NCBI GenBank assembly: GCA_002405165.1
Contig: DHLF01000006.1
Coordinates: 1 to 64,000, forward strand
Length of the DNA: 64,000 nt
Direction of reading: 5' to 3'
From: Christensenella sp. UBA4675
GTDB taxonomy: Bacteria; Bacillota; Clostridia; Christensenellales; Borkfalkiaceae
The position numbers and the translations under genes were made by a program. The notes beneath the pieces were generated by a model, which worked only from the letters and a program-made list of their open reading frames with translations, was not told where the DNA came from and did not search any database. Each line of letters starts with the position of its first letter. Position 1 is the first letter of the stretch. Below are positions 17,094 to 25,575 of this stretch, piece by piece.

Positions 17094-18047
17094 TTAGTTA
17101 TCTTTAAATAAATCTGACATTTTTTGGTCGCTATAAATATTTTTGATTGCGTGCGCGAATAATTTAGAAACCGATAAAACTTTTATTTTATCTAATTTCT
17201 TTTCTTCCGGTAATTGAATGGTATCTAAAATTACCAACTCTTTAATGCAAGAATCGTTTATTCTTTGAATTGCAGGACCGGATAAAACCGCGTGCGTACA
17301 ACAAGCGTAAACCGATTTTGCGCCTTTGTCTTTTAAAATTTGCGCGCCTTGACAAATAGTTCCCGCAGTATCAATCATATCGTCAACCATTAAGCAATCT
17401 TTGCCTTCTATGTTTCCGATTATATTCATAACTTCTACTTGGTTAGCTTTAGGTCTCCTCTTGTCTACGATTGCCATAGAACATCCGAGTTTTTCCGCAA
17501 CGTTTCTAGCCCTTGCAACGCTACCTACGTCGGGCGATACGACAACTAAGTTTTCGTTGTTCATATCTTGGAAATACTTATAAAGTAAAGGTCCGCCTAC
17601 TAAATGGTCTACCGGAATATCGAAAAATCCTTGAATTTGAGCGGCGTGTAAATCCATAGTTAAAATTCTGTCCGCGCCTGCTTTGGTAATTATATCCGCA
17701 ACCAGTCTTGCGGTAATCGGGTCTCTAGCTTTTGCTTTTCTGTCTTGACGAGCATATCCGAAATAAGGTATAACCGCAGTAATTCTTCCTGCCGAAGCCC
17801 TTCTTACGGCGTCTATCATTACTAATAACTCCATTAAATTTTCATTTACGGGAGAACAAGTAGATTGAATAAGAAATACGTCCCTTCCCCTAACGGTTTC
17901 TTTTACCTGTACGGTAGTTTCTCCGTCGGAAAAATGTCCGACTTCCATTTCACCTAGTTTAATTCCGAGTTCTTTTGCGATTGCTTCCGCCAAAGGTCTG
18001 TTGGAATTACCGCTGAAAATTTTAATTTCTGTCTGATTAGTAATCAT
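17094..18047 (-). CDS. prs: Ribose-phosphate pyrophosphokinase
   Basis: 317 residues, matching the family. It makes PRPP from ribose 5-phosphate and ATP for nucleotide, His and Trp synthesis. Visible motifs: KIFSGNSNRPLAEAIAKELG, the FSDGE loop, the PYFGYARQDRK ATP loop, and the PRPP-binding signature CLMVDDMIDTAGTI. The start is set at 18047 because the preceding TTG codon is within the TTGGAGGAATTT ribosome binding site. It has its own promoter and precedes pth-mfd. Confidence 0.97.
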   Translation of the reverse strand: MITNQTEIKIFSGNSNRPLAEAIAKELGIKLGEMEVGHFSDGETTVQVKETVRGRDVFLIQSTCSPVNENLMELLVMIDAVRRASAGRITAVIPYFGYARQDRKAKARDPITARLVADIITKAGADRILTMDLHAAQIQGFFDIPVDHLVGGPLLYKYFQDMNNENLVVVSPDVGSVARARNVAEKLGCSMAIVDKRRPKANQVEVMNIIGNIEGKDCLMVDDMIDTAGTICQGAQILKDKGAKSVYACCTHAVLSGPAIQRINDSCIKELVILDTIQLPEEKKLDKIKVLSVSKLFAHAIKNIYSDQKMSDLFKDN

Positions 18048-18094
18048 AAATTCCTCCAAAAGTATTTACGTTTATAACGTTTACAAACATATTT

Positions 18095-18123
18095 ATTATA
18101 AATAATATAACCTATAAAGTCAA
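18095..18123 (-). promoter_or_regulatory. Promoter of prs
   Basis: TTGACT, a 17-base spacer and TATAAT on the minus strand, about 48 bases upstream of the prs ATG. Confidence 0.8.
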
Positions 18124-18142
18124 TTAAATAAAATTATTATTT

Positions 18143-18610
18143 TTATTTTTTTGTTATTTCCGCTTTTCGTTGTTTTTTAAAAAAATTTACCAAAAGCATT
18201 TTACATTCTTCTTCTTTAATTCCGCCTAAAAACGCGCAATTATGATTTAGTCCGTTATCGTTTAGTAAAGAATATTTACTAACTACCGCTCCGCTCTTTT
18301 TTTCGTACGCGCCGAAAACTACTTTTTGTATTCTTGCGTTTACTATCGCACCCGAACACATTATGCAGGGTTCTAACGTACAATATAAAACGCAATCGTC
18401 AAGACGCCAACTTTTAAGTTTTTTACACGCTTTATTTATTGCTAAAATTTCCGCATGATATAAAGCATTTTGCTTTTTTTCTCTTTTATTGAAAGCTTTT
18501 GAAATAATCTTCCCGTTTTTTACGATTAACGCGCCTATCGGAACTTCGCCCTTTTTTTCGGCTTTTTCGGCAAGCTCTAAGGCTTTTCCCATAAAATATT
18601 CGTCGTTCAC
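18143..18610 (-). CDS. tadA: tRNA-specific adenosine deaminase
   Basis: 155 residues, the usual TadA length. It converts A34 to inosine in tRNA-Arg(ACG). The zinc-dependent deaminase signature is complete: H52-A-E54 (proton shuttle Glu) and P81-C82-x-x-C85. GEVPIGALIV near residue 22 is typical of the family. Its ATG overlaps the rlmH stop by 4 bases, so the two RNA modification genes are coupled. Confidence 0.95.
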   Translation of the reverse strand: MNDEYFMGKALELAEKAEKKGEVPIGALIVKNGKIISKAFNKREKKQNALYHAEILAINKACKKLKSWRLDDCVLYCTLEPCIMCSGAIVNARIQKVVFGAYEKKSGAVVSKYSLLNDNGLNHNCAFLGGIKEEECKMLLVNFFKKQRKAEITKK

Positions 18611-19080
18611 TTATGATACCTGCCGTTTTCTTTTATTTTAAAGGCTCTATAAAGCTGTTCCAAAAGGATAACGCGTGCAAGCGTGTGCGGAAAAGTCATA
18701 TCCGAAAAAGATATTTTGTCGTTTGAGGATTTTTTTACGCTTTCGCTAACACCATAAGAACCGCCTATTATAAACGTTACTTCTTGTCCGCCGTCAACGA
18801 ATTTGGAAACGTATTCGCTAAAACTTTCGCTAGAAAATTTTTTCCCGCCTATATCAGTTAAAACGCAGTATCCGCGTATCTTTTCTATAATGGAATCGCC
18901 TTCTTTTTTCTTTATAATTTCGGCTTCGCACTCGTTTGGTTCGGCAACGAAATTTTCTTCCCTGCACTGCACGATATTAAGTTTACAAAATCTAGACAAC
19001 CTTTTAGAATATTCGTCTACCGCTTCTTGAAAATATTTTTCTTTTATTTTACCTACACATACTACGTTTATTTTTATCAT
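18607..19080 (-). CDS. rlmH: 23S rRNA pseudouridine-1915 N3-methyltransferase
   Basis: 157 residues of the SPOUT class. It methylates pseudouridine 1915 in helix 69 of 23S rRNA. The N-terminus INVVCVGKIKEKYF and the C-terminal knot FIIGGSYGVSESV ... SFSDMTFPHTLARVILLEQLYRAF ... GRYHK are diagnostic. The start is placed at 19080, where ATG overlaps the TGA of the upstream protease gene as ATGA; the ATG at 19107 would add nine residues that do not fit the family. Confidence 0.96.
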   Translation of the reverse strand: MIKINVVCVGKIKEKYFQEAVDEYSKRLSRFCKLNIVQCREENFVAEPNECEAEIIKKKEGDSIIEKIRGYCVLTDIGGKKFSSESFSEYVSKFVDGGQEVTFIIGGSYGVSESVKKSSNDKISFSDMTFPHTLARVILLEQLYRAFKIKENGRYHK

Positions 19081-19982
19081 AACTGAACCAACCACAATAT
19101 TAAACAAAGCCCGAAAGGCATAAGTAAATACAGCAATTCCTTATTTAATTTTTGCTTGCGTTCTTTTCTTTTAATAATATGTATTAAGGCAAAAGTCGTA
19201 CAAATTATAGCTAAAATTATACCTATCGTCGTAAAAATTATAGTCGCGACTTTATTAAATTCTATTTTTCCGTAATAAATAACCAAAATAAAAAAGTTAT
19301 TTAAAAAGTGCATTAAAATGTTGGATAAATCGCTTCTAGTTAAAATTACGGTAAGCGCGAACACGCAACCGAACACGAATTGATATATCGTTTGCGCGGG
19401 ATTCATATGGAAAAATGCAAATAAACACGCCGAAATTAAAACTCTTGCCAAAACCGAATATTCGTGTAACGATTCGAAAATTATTTTTCTAAATAAAAGC
19501 TCTTCGCATATAGCAGGTAAAATAGCGATAAAAATCGTACATAAAATAAAGTTTATTATAGAAAAATCTGGTAAAACGGTAGTAGGACTAACGTAGCTAG
19601 TCTTTTTTTCTAAAAATTTTATAAAAAAATCGTTAGCGTGAGCAAATCCGAATATTAAACTGAAAGTAAACGCTAAAATAAACGGTACATATTTAACGTG
19701 CAACGTTTCCCTTTCTAAAACGCAAGGATATATTTTTTTATCGAATTTTCCGTAAATTAAAAAAACTATGATAAAAGATATGGGAAATAACCCGTAATTT
19801 AAACAGGTAAACCATATTTTTTTACCGTAATATGCGTTTATACTACTGCCTTTCGGCATTTTTGCGCTTAATATCGTAGATAAAATTAAGCTTAACACAA
19901 AATAAACGCCTAAGGTGAATATGAAAAATAACGAACTTTCTTTCACCGATAATTTTTTGCTTTCGTCTTGTATTTGTTCCAT
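19077..19982 (-). CDS. CPBP-family intramembrane glutamic endopeptidase
   Basis: 301 residues with about eight hydrophobic segments. The Abi/CAAX-protease signature is present: EELLFRKIIFE (Glu-Glu-x3-Arg) around residue 160, then FAFFHMNPAQ and a later LMHFLNNFF with conserved His residues. Bacterial members act in the membrane as proteases, in some cases on peptides or signalling proteins, but the substrate here is unknown. It follows malQ and overlaps rlmH by 4 bases, so it may be co-transcribed with both. A second CPBP gene lies at 24237. Confidence 0.85.
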   Translation of the reverse strand: MEQIQDESKKLSVKESSLFFIFTLGVYFVLSLILSTILSAKMPKGSSINAYYGKKIWFTCLNYGLFPISFIIVFLIYGKFDKKIYPCVLERETLHVKYVPFILAFTFSLIFGFAHANDFFIKFLEKKTSYVSPTTVLPDFSIINFILCTIFIAILPAICEELLFRKIIFESLHEYSVLARVLISACLFAFFHMNPAQTIYQFVFGCVFALTVILTRSDLSNILMHFLNNFFILVIYYGKIEFNKVATIIFTTIGIILAIICTTFALIHIIKRKERKQKLNKELLYLLMPFGLCLILWLVQL

Positions 19983-19995
19983 AGCCCCTTAATGG

Positions 19996-20024
19996 TAAAG
20001 GAGCAAGAACTTCCTGCTCCTTTA
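19996..20024 (-). repeat. 10-bp hairpin between malQ and the CPBP gene
   Basis: TAAAGGAGCA / TGCTCCTTTA with a 9-base loop, 14 bases before the CPBP start codon. There is no T-run on the minus strand, so it looks like an intergenic RNA stem rather than a classical terminator. Confidence 0.5.
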
Positions 20025-20042
20025 TAAAAATTTTATTGTAAA

Positions 20043-21521
20043 TCAGTTTCTGTCAAAACTTCTTGCTCTCATTAAAGCAATTTTAGCAAGCGTATCCGTA
20101 AACACACTCTCTTTAATTCTTACCGTCCAGTAGCCCGTTTTTCCCGGCCAATTCATTCTGTATTCATTACCTAATAACAATAAGTCTTGAATAGGTATCA
20201 TGGTGAGTTTACTCTCGCAAGCGTAAGCTATATCGAGAAGCGCGTTGGCAACGCTTTCCGCTCCGCTTAACTTTTTGTATATTTGCAAGTAGTCAAGACA
20301 TTTTTGAACTTTTTCTTTAAAGTCGGTAAACGCTTCTTTATCTAAACTCTTAACGTATCCCATAACGGTTTCGTTATCGTGCGTACCCGTATAACATACG
20401 GAATTTTCCGTAATATTCCAAGGTAAGTACGGGTTTCTATCGTTGTCGCCGAAAGCAAACAATATAACTTTCATAGAAGGAAATCCCGTTTCGTAAATAA
20501 GATTGTATACGCCTTCGTCAAGCGTTCCTAAATCTTCTGCGATTATCTTTCTATTTTTGAGTTTAGCAAAAATTTCCCTTCCGTCGGCCTTTTCCCAAGT
20601 TCCGTTTATAGCCGTAGTTTCCGTTACGGGTATAGACCAAAATCTGTCTAAACCTCTAAAATGGTCCATCCTTACCACATCGAATATCTTTTGTGCGTGG
20701 GCGATTCTGTCCATCCACCATTTATAATCGGTTTTCTTTAAATAGTCGTAGTCGTAGACGGGATTTCCCCATAATTGACCCGTTGCCGAAAAATAATCCG
20801 GCGGTACGCCCGCTATAAACGTCGGTTTTAAATTTTCGTCTAACTTAAACACGTCGTGATGCTTCCATACGTCTACGCTGTCGTAAGAAACGTAAAGAGG
20901 TAAATCTCCTATTATTTTTATACCGTTCGAGTTAGCGTATTTTTTAATCTTTTTCCATTGTTGCCAAAATTTATATTGAATAAAAAGCCAAAATAAATAT
21001 TCCCTTTTATTTTGATTTTTAAAGACTTTTAAAGCTTCTGAGTCCGAATACTTATATTCGGCAGGCCAGTCCGACCAACATACGGGGTATTTTTGCTTTA
21101 ACGCCATAAATAAAGCGTAATCGTGATATTCGGCCTTTTGAACGAACTTTACAAAGTCTTTATCTTTTACGTTAAAACGCGAAAATGCTTTTCTTAAAAG
21201 AGTATATCTCGTTTCATACAAATAACCGTAATCGATTTTTTCGCCCTTTTCGATTGCCTTTTCAACTTCTCTGAAAGTTAAAAGTCTTTCGTCCCTTAAC
21301 GTTTCTAGGTCGATAAAATAGGGATTGCCGGACCTATCCGAACAAGATTGATAGGGAGAATCTCCGTACCCCGTTTGAACCAAAGGAAGAATTTGCCAAT
21401 AGGAATGTCCGCTTTTCTTTAAAAAATCTACGAACTTTATCGCATTTTTTCCGAGCATTCCTATGCCGTATTTACTCGGTAAAGCGGAAATCGGCATAAT
21501 TATTCCGCATTTTTTTTCCAT
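20043..21521 (-). CDS. malQ: 4-alpha-glucanotransferase (amylomaltase)
   Basis: 492 residues, typical for GH77. It transfers alpha-1,4-glucan segments in maltodextrin or glycogen turnover. The N-terminal GIIMPISALPSKYGIGMLGKNA and SYWQILPLVQTGYGDSPYQS are hallmark GH77 sequence. The nucleophile Asp is in VVRMDHFRGLDRFW, the acid/base Glu in KIIAEDLGTL, and the third carboxylate in TGTHDNETVMGY. It is monocistronic or first in a unit with the CPBP gene and has its own promoter. Confidence 0.96.
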   Translation of the reverse strand: MEKKCGIIMPISALPSKYGIGMLGKNAIKFVDFLKKSGHSYWQILPLVQTGYGDSPYQSCSDRSGNPYFIDLETLRDERLLTFREVEKAIEKGEKIDYGYLYETRYTLLRKAFSRFNVKDKDFVKFVQKAEYHDYALFMALKQKYPVCWSDWPAEYKYSDSEALKVFKNQNKREYLFWLFIQYKFWQQWKKIKKYANSNGIKIIGDLPLYVSYDSVDVWKHHDVFKLDENLKPTFIAGVPPDYFSATGQLWGNPVYDYDYLKKTDYKWWMDRIAHAQKIFDVVRMDHFRGLDRFWSIPVTETTAINGTWEKADGREIFAKLKNRKIIAEDLGTLDEGVYNLIYETGFPSMKVILFAFGDNDRNPYLPWNITENSVCYTGTHDNETVMGYVKSLDKEAFTDFKEKVQKCLDYLQIYKKLSGAESVANALLDIAYACESKLTMIPIQDLLLLGNEYRMNWPGKTGYWTVRIKESVFTDTLAKIALMRARSFDRN

Positions 21522-21571
21522 AATTTCTCCTCTATAAGTAAATTTTTAAAAATTTTTTAAAAACTTTTTTA

Positions 21572-21601
21572 ATTATATTATTATATATACCTCTTTGTCA
21601 A
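21572..21601 (-). promoter_or_regulatory. Promoter of malQ
   Basis: TTGACA, an 18-base spacer and TATAAT on the minus strand, about 50 bases upstream of the start. Confidence 0.75.
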
Positions 21602-21664
21602 GTTTTTTTCCGCCCCAAAAGTCAAAAAAATAAAATTTCAATTCTAGTTTTTTTATGTTTTCCG

Positions 21665-21693
21665 TTGCAATAATAAAAAAAGTGGTGTATAAT
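21665..21693 (+). promoter_or_regulatory. Promoter of fba
   Basis: TTGCAA, a 17-base spacer and TATAAT, 32 bases upstream of the fba ATG. An AAGGAG box at 21713 precedes the start. Confidence 0.8.
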
Positions 21694-21725
21694 TATGCAA
21701 GAAAATAATATTAAGGAGATATACT

Positions 21726-22697
21726 ATGCCATTAGTAACCAGCACAAAAATGTTTAAAAAAGCTTACGACGGCGGATATGCTATCGGAGCTTTTAACGTA
21801 AACAACATGGAAATCGTACAAGGTATTACGGAAGCTTGTAAAGAAGAAAAAGCCCCCGTTATACTTCAAGTTTCAAAGGGAGCAAGAGCTTACGCTAACC
21901 ACACTTACCTAGTTAAACTCGTAGAAGCTGCGGTTATCGAATGTCCCGAAATTCCGATTGTTCTTCACTTAGACCACGGTCCCGATTTCGAAACTTGTAA
22001 ATCTTGTATCGACGGCGGATTTACGTCCGTTATGATAGACGGTTCGGCTCACTCTTTCGAAGACAACATCGCTTTAACCAGAAAAGTCGTTGAATACGCT
22101 CACGACCACGGTGTAGTCGTAGAAGGCGAACTCGGTACTTTGTCCGGTATCGAAGACGAAGTAAGCCACGAAGTAGGTTCTTACACCAGACCCGAAGAAG
22201 TTGAAGAATTCGTTTCTAAAACGGGAGTTGACTCTCTTGCAATCGCAATCGGAACTTCTCACGGAGCTTATAAATTCAAACCTGAACAATGCACGATGAA
22301 AAACGGAATTTTAGTTCCCCCCGCATTGAGATTCGATATCTTAGAAGAAGTTTCCAAAAGACTTCCCGGTTTCCCGATAGTTTTACACGGTTCTTCTTCC
22401 GTTCCCCAAGAATACGTTAAAATGGTTAACGAATTCGGCGGAAAAATGCCCAACGCAATCGGCGTTCCCGAAGACGAATTAAGACACGCTAGTCAACTTT
22501 CCGTTTGTAAGATTAACATCGACTCCGATTTAAGACTTGCCATGACGGGAACTATCCGTAAATTCTTTGCTGAACATCCTGAAAAGTTCGACCCCAGAGA
22601 ATATCTTAAACCTGCAAGAGCTAACATTAAAGAACTCGTTCGCCACAAATTACGCGACGTTTTAGGTAATGCCGGCAAAGCGGAAGAATGTTTATAA
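21726..22697 (+). CDS. fba: Class II fructose-bisphosphate aldolase
   Basis: 323 residues. A zinc-dependent glycolytic aldolase that cleaves fructose 1,6-bisphosphate. Asp83-His84 in VLHLDHGPDF provide the catalytic Asp and a zinc ligand. Further zinc His residues are in IGTSHGAYKF (about 181) and VLHGSSS (about 211), and the VVVEGELGTLSG segment is conserved. Codon choice is visibly richer in C-ending codons (AAC, TTC, GAC) than in neighbouring genes, as expected for a highly expressed glycolytic gene. Own promoter and terminator. Confidence 0.97.
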   Translation: MPLVTSTKMFKKAYDGGYAIGAFNVNNMEIVQGITEACKEEKAPVILQVSKGARAYANHTYLVKLVEAAVIECPEIPIVLHLDHGPDFETCKSCIDGGFTSVMIDGSAHSFEDNIALTRKVVEYAHDHGVVVEGELGTLSGIEDEVSHEVGSYTRPEEVEEFVSKTGVDSLAIAIGTSHGAYKFKPEQCTMKNGILVPPALRFDILEEVSKRLPGFPIVLHGSSSVPQEYVKMVNEFGGKMPNAIGVPEDELRHASQLSVCKINIDSDLRLAMTGTIRKFFAEHPEKFDPREYLKPARANIKELVRHKLRDVLGNAGKAEECL

Positions 22698-22762
22698 TTC
22701 TATAAAATTTAAGTGATTTAAAAACAAAACTTAAACTACTTGAAATAAAATTTAAACAATTT

Positions 22763-22806
22763 AAAAAATCCCGAAAATCAATTGATTTTTGGGATTTTAT
22801 TTTTAA
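22763..22806 (+). terminator. Terminator of fba
   Basis: AAAATCCC pairs with GGGATTTT around an inner AAAATC/GATTTT stem, followed by a T-run, 66 bases after the fba stop. Confidence 0.8.
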
Positions 22807-22920
22807 TTTCAAAATAACTTGTAAAATTTAACTCTCATAAGTTTAGTTGTAAAATCTTAGATTGTTTAATTTATAGACTATTTTTAAGCTTGTAATTTTT
22901 TTAAAAAATTCATCCTTAAA

Positions 22921-23064
22921 TTACAAATCTTTATCTTTCTTTTTATTGGAATTTAATAGTTGAGGGTCTAATTCGTCTAGCGGTTTTTCGTCCTTCATAC
23001 TCATAACGTAATTATTATAATCTTCTTCCGTCATTTTTGTGATTTTAGTTTTTCTTTTACTCAT
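22921..23064 (-). CDS. 47-residue charged microprotein, unknown function
   Basis: A short ORF with a strong AAAGGAG ribosome binding site 8 bases before ATG. The product is highly charged, with a basic start (MSKRKTKITKM), an acidic middle (EEDYNNYVMSMKDEKPLDELD) and a basic tail (NKKKDKDL). No transmembrane segment, Cys motif or known domain is seen. It lies between fba and the QueG-like gene, 86 bases downstream of the latter on the same strand, and may be the last gene of that operon or a separate unit. The 220 bases to its left hold only the fba terminator and A/T-rich DNA. Confidence 0.6.
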   Translation of the reverse strand: MSKRKTKITKMTEEDYNNYVMSMKDEKPLDELDPQLLNSNKKKDKDL

Positions 23065-23150
23065 AACTATGCTCCTTTATTTTAGTTATGAAAAGTATTT
23101 ACGGCTTTAAGCTTTTTTATTCTTATTTTTTATTTTTAGGACGAACAACT

Positions 23151-23834
23151 TTATTTTTTTAATTTATTTTTGGGACATACTGCTATACAAATTCCGCAAA
23201 CTGCTCCCCTGCCCACGTCTTTATATTTTTTCATATTTTCCGAACACTTTTCCGCAGAGAAAAATTCTTCCCTTACCATTCCTTCTTTATATACGATTCC
23301 GCTTATAGCTCCTGCGGGACAAGATTTAACGCACAAGGTACAATTCCCGCATAAGTTTTCCAAAATATCCCTATTTCGTTGCAAAGGGCAATCGGTTAAA
23401 ACGGTACAAAATCTTACCTTTGAGCCGTATTCTTCCGTTAAAAGTAACGCGTTTTTTCCTATATATCCAAGTCCCGACAATCTTGCCGAAGTTTTGTGTT
23501 GAAAAACTCCCGTAAATAAATTTTTATCTACCGTATTATCGCTTTGACTTGCTCCTATAGGAAAAGCGTTATACCCCTTTTTTTCCAAATATAATACCGT
23601 TGACAAAGCGAGCTGGTCTAGTCTTGTATTTACCGTTCTGTAATGATGAAAATACGATATAGACGGTCTTTCCTTTATAGTAGCAAGAACGGCGTCCGAC
23701 AATTTTACGGCAATAGATACGCTATACTTTAACGCGGGAAAATCTTTAAGCGGAGCGTAAGGCAGTTCGCAAAAACCAACTAAAGACGCTCCTTCCGACG
23801 TAAGCAAATTTTCTATTTCATTTTCTATACTCAT
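23151..23834 (-). CDS. QueG-like double 4Fe-4S cluster protein (short epoxyqueuosine reductase relative)
   Basis: 227 residues. The start is placed at 23834, where ATG overlaps the dtd stop as ATGA. The N-terminal half (LSDAVLATIKERPSISYFHHY, LGYIGKNALLLTEEYG) matches the QueG-type domain, and the C-terminal part has two ferredoxin-like clusters, CGNCTLCVKSCP and the later CGICIAVCP with an extra Cys in SAEKCSENM. True QueG is about 350 residues with a cobalamin domain and a longer tail. This shorter form is common in Firmicutes and its substrate is not settled. tgt and queA are elsewhere in the window, so epoxyqueuosine reduction is plausible but not shown. Confidence 0.7.
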   Translation of the reverse strand: MSIENEIENLLTSEGASLVGFCELPYAPLKDFPALKYSVSIAVKLSDAVLATIKERPSISYFHHYRTVNTRLDQLALSTVLYLEKKGYNAFPIGASQSDNTVDKNLFTGVFQHKTSARLSGLGYIGKNALLLTEEYGSKVRFCTVLTDCPLQRNRDILENLCGNCTLCVKSCPAGAISGIVYKEGMVREEFFSAEKCSENMKKYKDVGRGAVCGICIAVCPKNKLKK

Positions 23835-24265
23835 AATTCGTAAATAATCGTGCAAGGACCTATATTGACTTGTTCAATCGTCATATCCCCGCCAAAAACT
23901 CCTTTTTTTATCGAAAGCCCGTAAGCACTTAAATCCGTTAAGAATTTTTCGTAGTAACAATTAGCTAGTTCCGGATTCATTGCGAGAATAAAACTAGGTC
24001 TATTTCCACCCGAACAATCGGCAAGCAAGGTAAATTGCGAAACGCATAAAATTTCTCCACCGACGTCTAAAACAGATTTATTCATCTTTCCGTTTTCATC
24101 TTCGAAAATACGCATATTAACAACTTTTTTCGCCACCTTAGAAATTTTATCTTCACTATCGCCTTCTTGCGCGCCAAAATAAACTACAAGCCCCTTATTT
24201 ATTTTACTTAAAAATTCTCCGCAAGTAAGTTTAGCCTTACTCACCCTTTGTATCACTACTTTCAT
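23831..24265 (-). CDS. dtd: D-aminoacyl-tRNA deacylase
   Basis: 144 residues, the standard DTD length. It hydrolyses D-amino acids (and Gly mischarged on tRNA-Ala) from tRNA. The start MKVVIQRVSKAKL at 24265 has an AAGGA box 8 bases upstream; the upstream ATG at 24286 is less likely. The SQFTLLAD motif with its catalytic-pocket Gln-Phe-Thr is intact. The second motif, usually NxGPVT, reads NIGPCT: the essential Gly-Pro pair remains but Val is Cys. It overlaps the upstream CPBP gene by 29 bases and the downstream QueG-like gene by 4. Confidence 0.93.
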   Translation of the reverse strand: MKVVIQRVSKAKLTCGEFLSKINKGLVVYFGAQEGDSEDKISKVAKKVVNMRIFEDENGKMNKSVLDVGGEILCVSQFTLLADCSGGNRPSFILAMNPELANCYYEKFLTDLSAYGLSIKKGVFGGDMTIEQVNIGPCTIIYEL

Positions 24266-25049
24266 TTTCTTTTTCCTTATAAACATTTATAAAAACAAAA
24301 ATTCCGTAAATTACAGTAAATATCGATAAAATTAAAGTCGTTAAAATAGACGCTTTATCCCATATATTTCCACACGCCACGCCGTAGTCGGTCATAAGTC
24401 CGCCAAAATCGAAAATAAAATGCAGAATAATCGGCATATATAAGGATTTAGACGCATAATAAGAAAAACAACAAATTAAACCGATTAAAAAAGAGTATCC
24501 TAACTGCATTAAAAGGTAAACTACGTTAAACGAAAAGGCGTTTACCAAATGACAAACTGAAAAAATAAGCGAGCCTACAACTATTTTTTTAAAAAGCGTG
24601 TTTATCTTTTTAAAATTTTCTAAATTTTTTAAGACAAGTCCCCTAAAACAAACTTCTTCAAAAACGGAAATAGTTAAACATAACACGCAATATATAGGAA
24701 ATTTTTTATTTATAATAAATTTAGCATTTCCGCCTATAACCGAAACGAAAGGAATATTGTTTAAACAAACCAAATAAAAAGGAAATAATATTAAAGAGCT
24801 TTTAAAAAAAGATTTGACGTTAAATTTTAAAACGTTTTGTTCGTTTAATGCAAACAATAAATATACGGGAAAAATAACGGTTATTGCTTTTAATATCGAA
24901 TAAAAAAGCATATCGAAACTTTGCCCTAAATGAAATAAATCGGCAATTTTAATATTTGGAATGCTAGACGCGCCGACGCAATATAAAATTATAAGTAACA
25001 AAAATTCAAGGGGTTTTCCCTTTTGATAATCAACTAAACTTTTATTCAT
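24237..25049 (-). CDS. CPBP-family intramembrane glutamic endopeptidase
   Basis: 270 residues with six to eight membrane segments. The signature motifs are FEEVCFRGLVLKNL (EExxxR), FSVCHLVNAF, and PIILHFIFDFGG with the conserved His residues. It overlaps nudF by 8 bases and dtd by 29, inside a tight five-gene minus-strand operon. It is not a close duplicate of the CPBP protein at 19077. The role of this family in such housekeeping operons is unknown. Confidence 0.85.
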   Translation of the reverse strand: MNKSLVDYQKGKPLEFLLLIILYCVGASSIPNIKIADLFHLGQSFDMLFYSILKAITVIFPVYLLFALNEQNVLKFNVKSFFKSSLILFPFYLVCLNNIPFVSVIGGNAKFIINKKFPIYCVLCLTISVFEEVCFRGLVLKNLENFKKINTLFKKIVVGSLIFSVCHLVNAFSFNVVYLLMQLGYSFLIGLICCFSYYASKSLYMPIILHFIFDFGGLMTDYGVACGNIWDKASILTTLILSIFTVIYGIFVFINVYKEKENESSDTKGE

Positions 25050-25575
25050 AAATTTTAGTTCTATACATTAGCAGTGAGCATATGGTTTTTGCGTCTTTAA
25101 TGCTTCCGTCTTTAATTTTTTCGTACAACTCGTTTAAAGGAACCCATTCGTAAGACAAAAATTCGTCTTCGTCCAGCTTTTGTTTTCCAAAAGTAAAATC
25201 TTCACATAAATAAAGATATAATTTTTCGTTTGTATAACCGGGCGTGGGATATATGCAAGTTAGATATTTTAAACTATTAGCTTTTATTCCGGTTTCTTCT
25301 TCGAGTTCCCTTATCCCCGCCATTTCGGGCAGTTCGCCTTTTTCAAGTTTGCCTGCGGGAATTTCCGCCAACTCTTCTTTGTAAGCATATCTAAATTGTT
25401 TTACGATTAAAGCTTTGCCGTCTTTTACGACTAAAACGCCTACCCCGCCGTTATGGGATATTTCTTCTCTAAAACTTTCTTTCCCGTTGGGAAGTTTTAC
25501 TCTATCTACCCTTAAACTTATAACTTTTCCGTTATAAATTTCTTTTCCGTCTATTTTATCTTCTTGATATTTCAT
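25042..25575 (-). CDS. nudF: ADP-ribose pyrophosphatase (NUDIX hydrolase)
   Basis: 177 residues. The NUDIX box GX5EX7REUXEEXGU is complete in GKLEKGELPEMAGIRELEEE followed by TGI. The N-terminal YNGKVISLRVDRVKLPNG and the YKEELAEIPAG lead-in are typical of the ADP-ribose pyrophosphatase group, which cleaves ADP-ribose to AMP and ribose 5-phosphate. It overlaps the preceding gene by 20 bases and the following CPBP gene by 8. Confidence 0.9.
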   Translation of the reverse strand: MKYQEDKIDGKEIYNGKVISLRVDRVKLPNGKESFREEISHNGGVGVLVVKDGKALIVKQFRYAYKEELAEIPAGKLEKGELPEMAGIRELEEETGIKANSLKYLTCIYPTPGYTNEKLYLYLCEDFTFGKQKLDEDEFLSYEWVPLNELYEKIKDGSIKDAKTICSLLMYRTKIYE

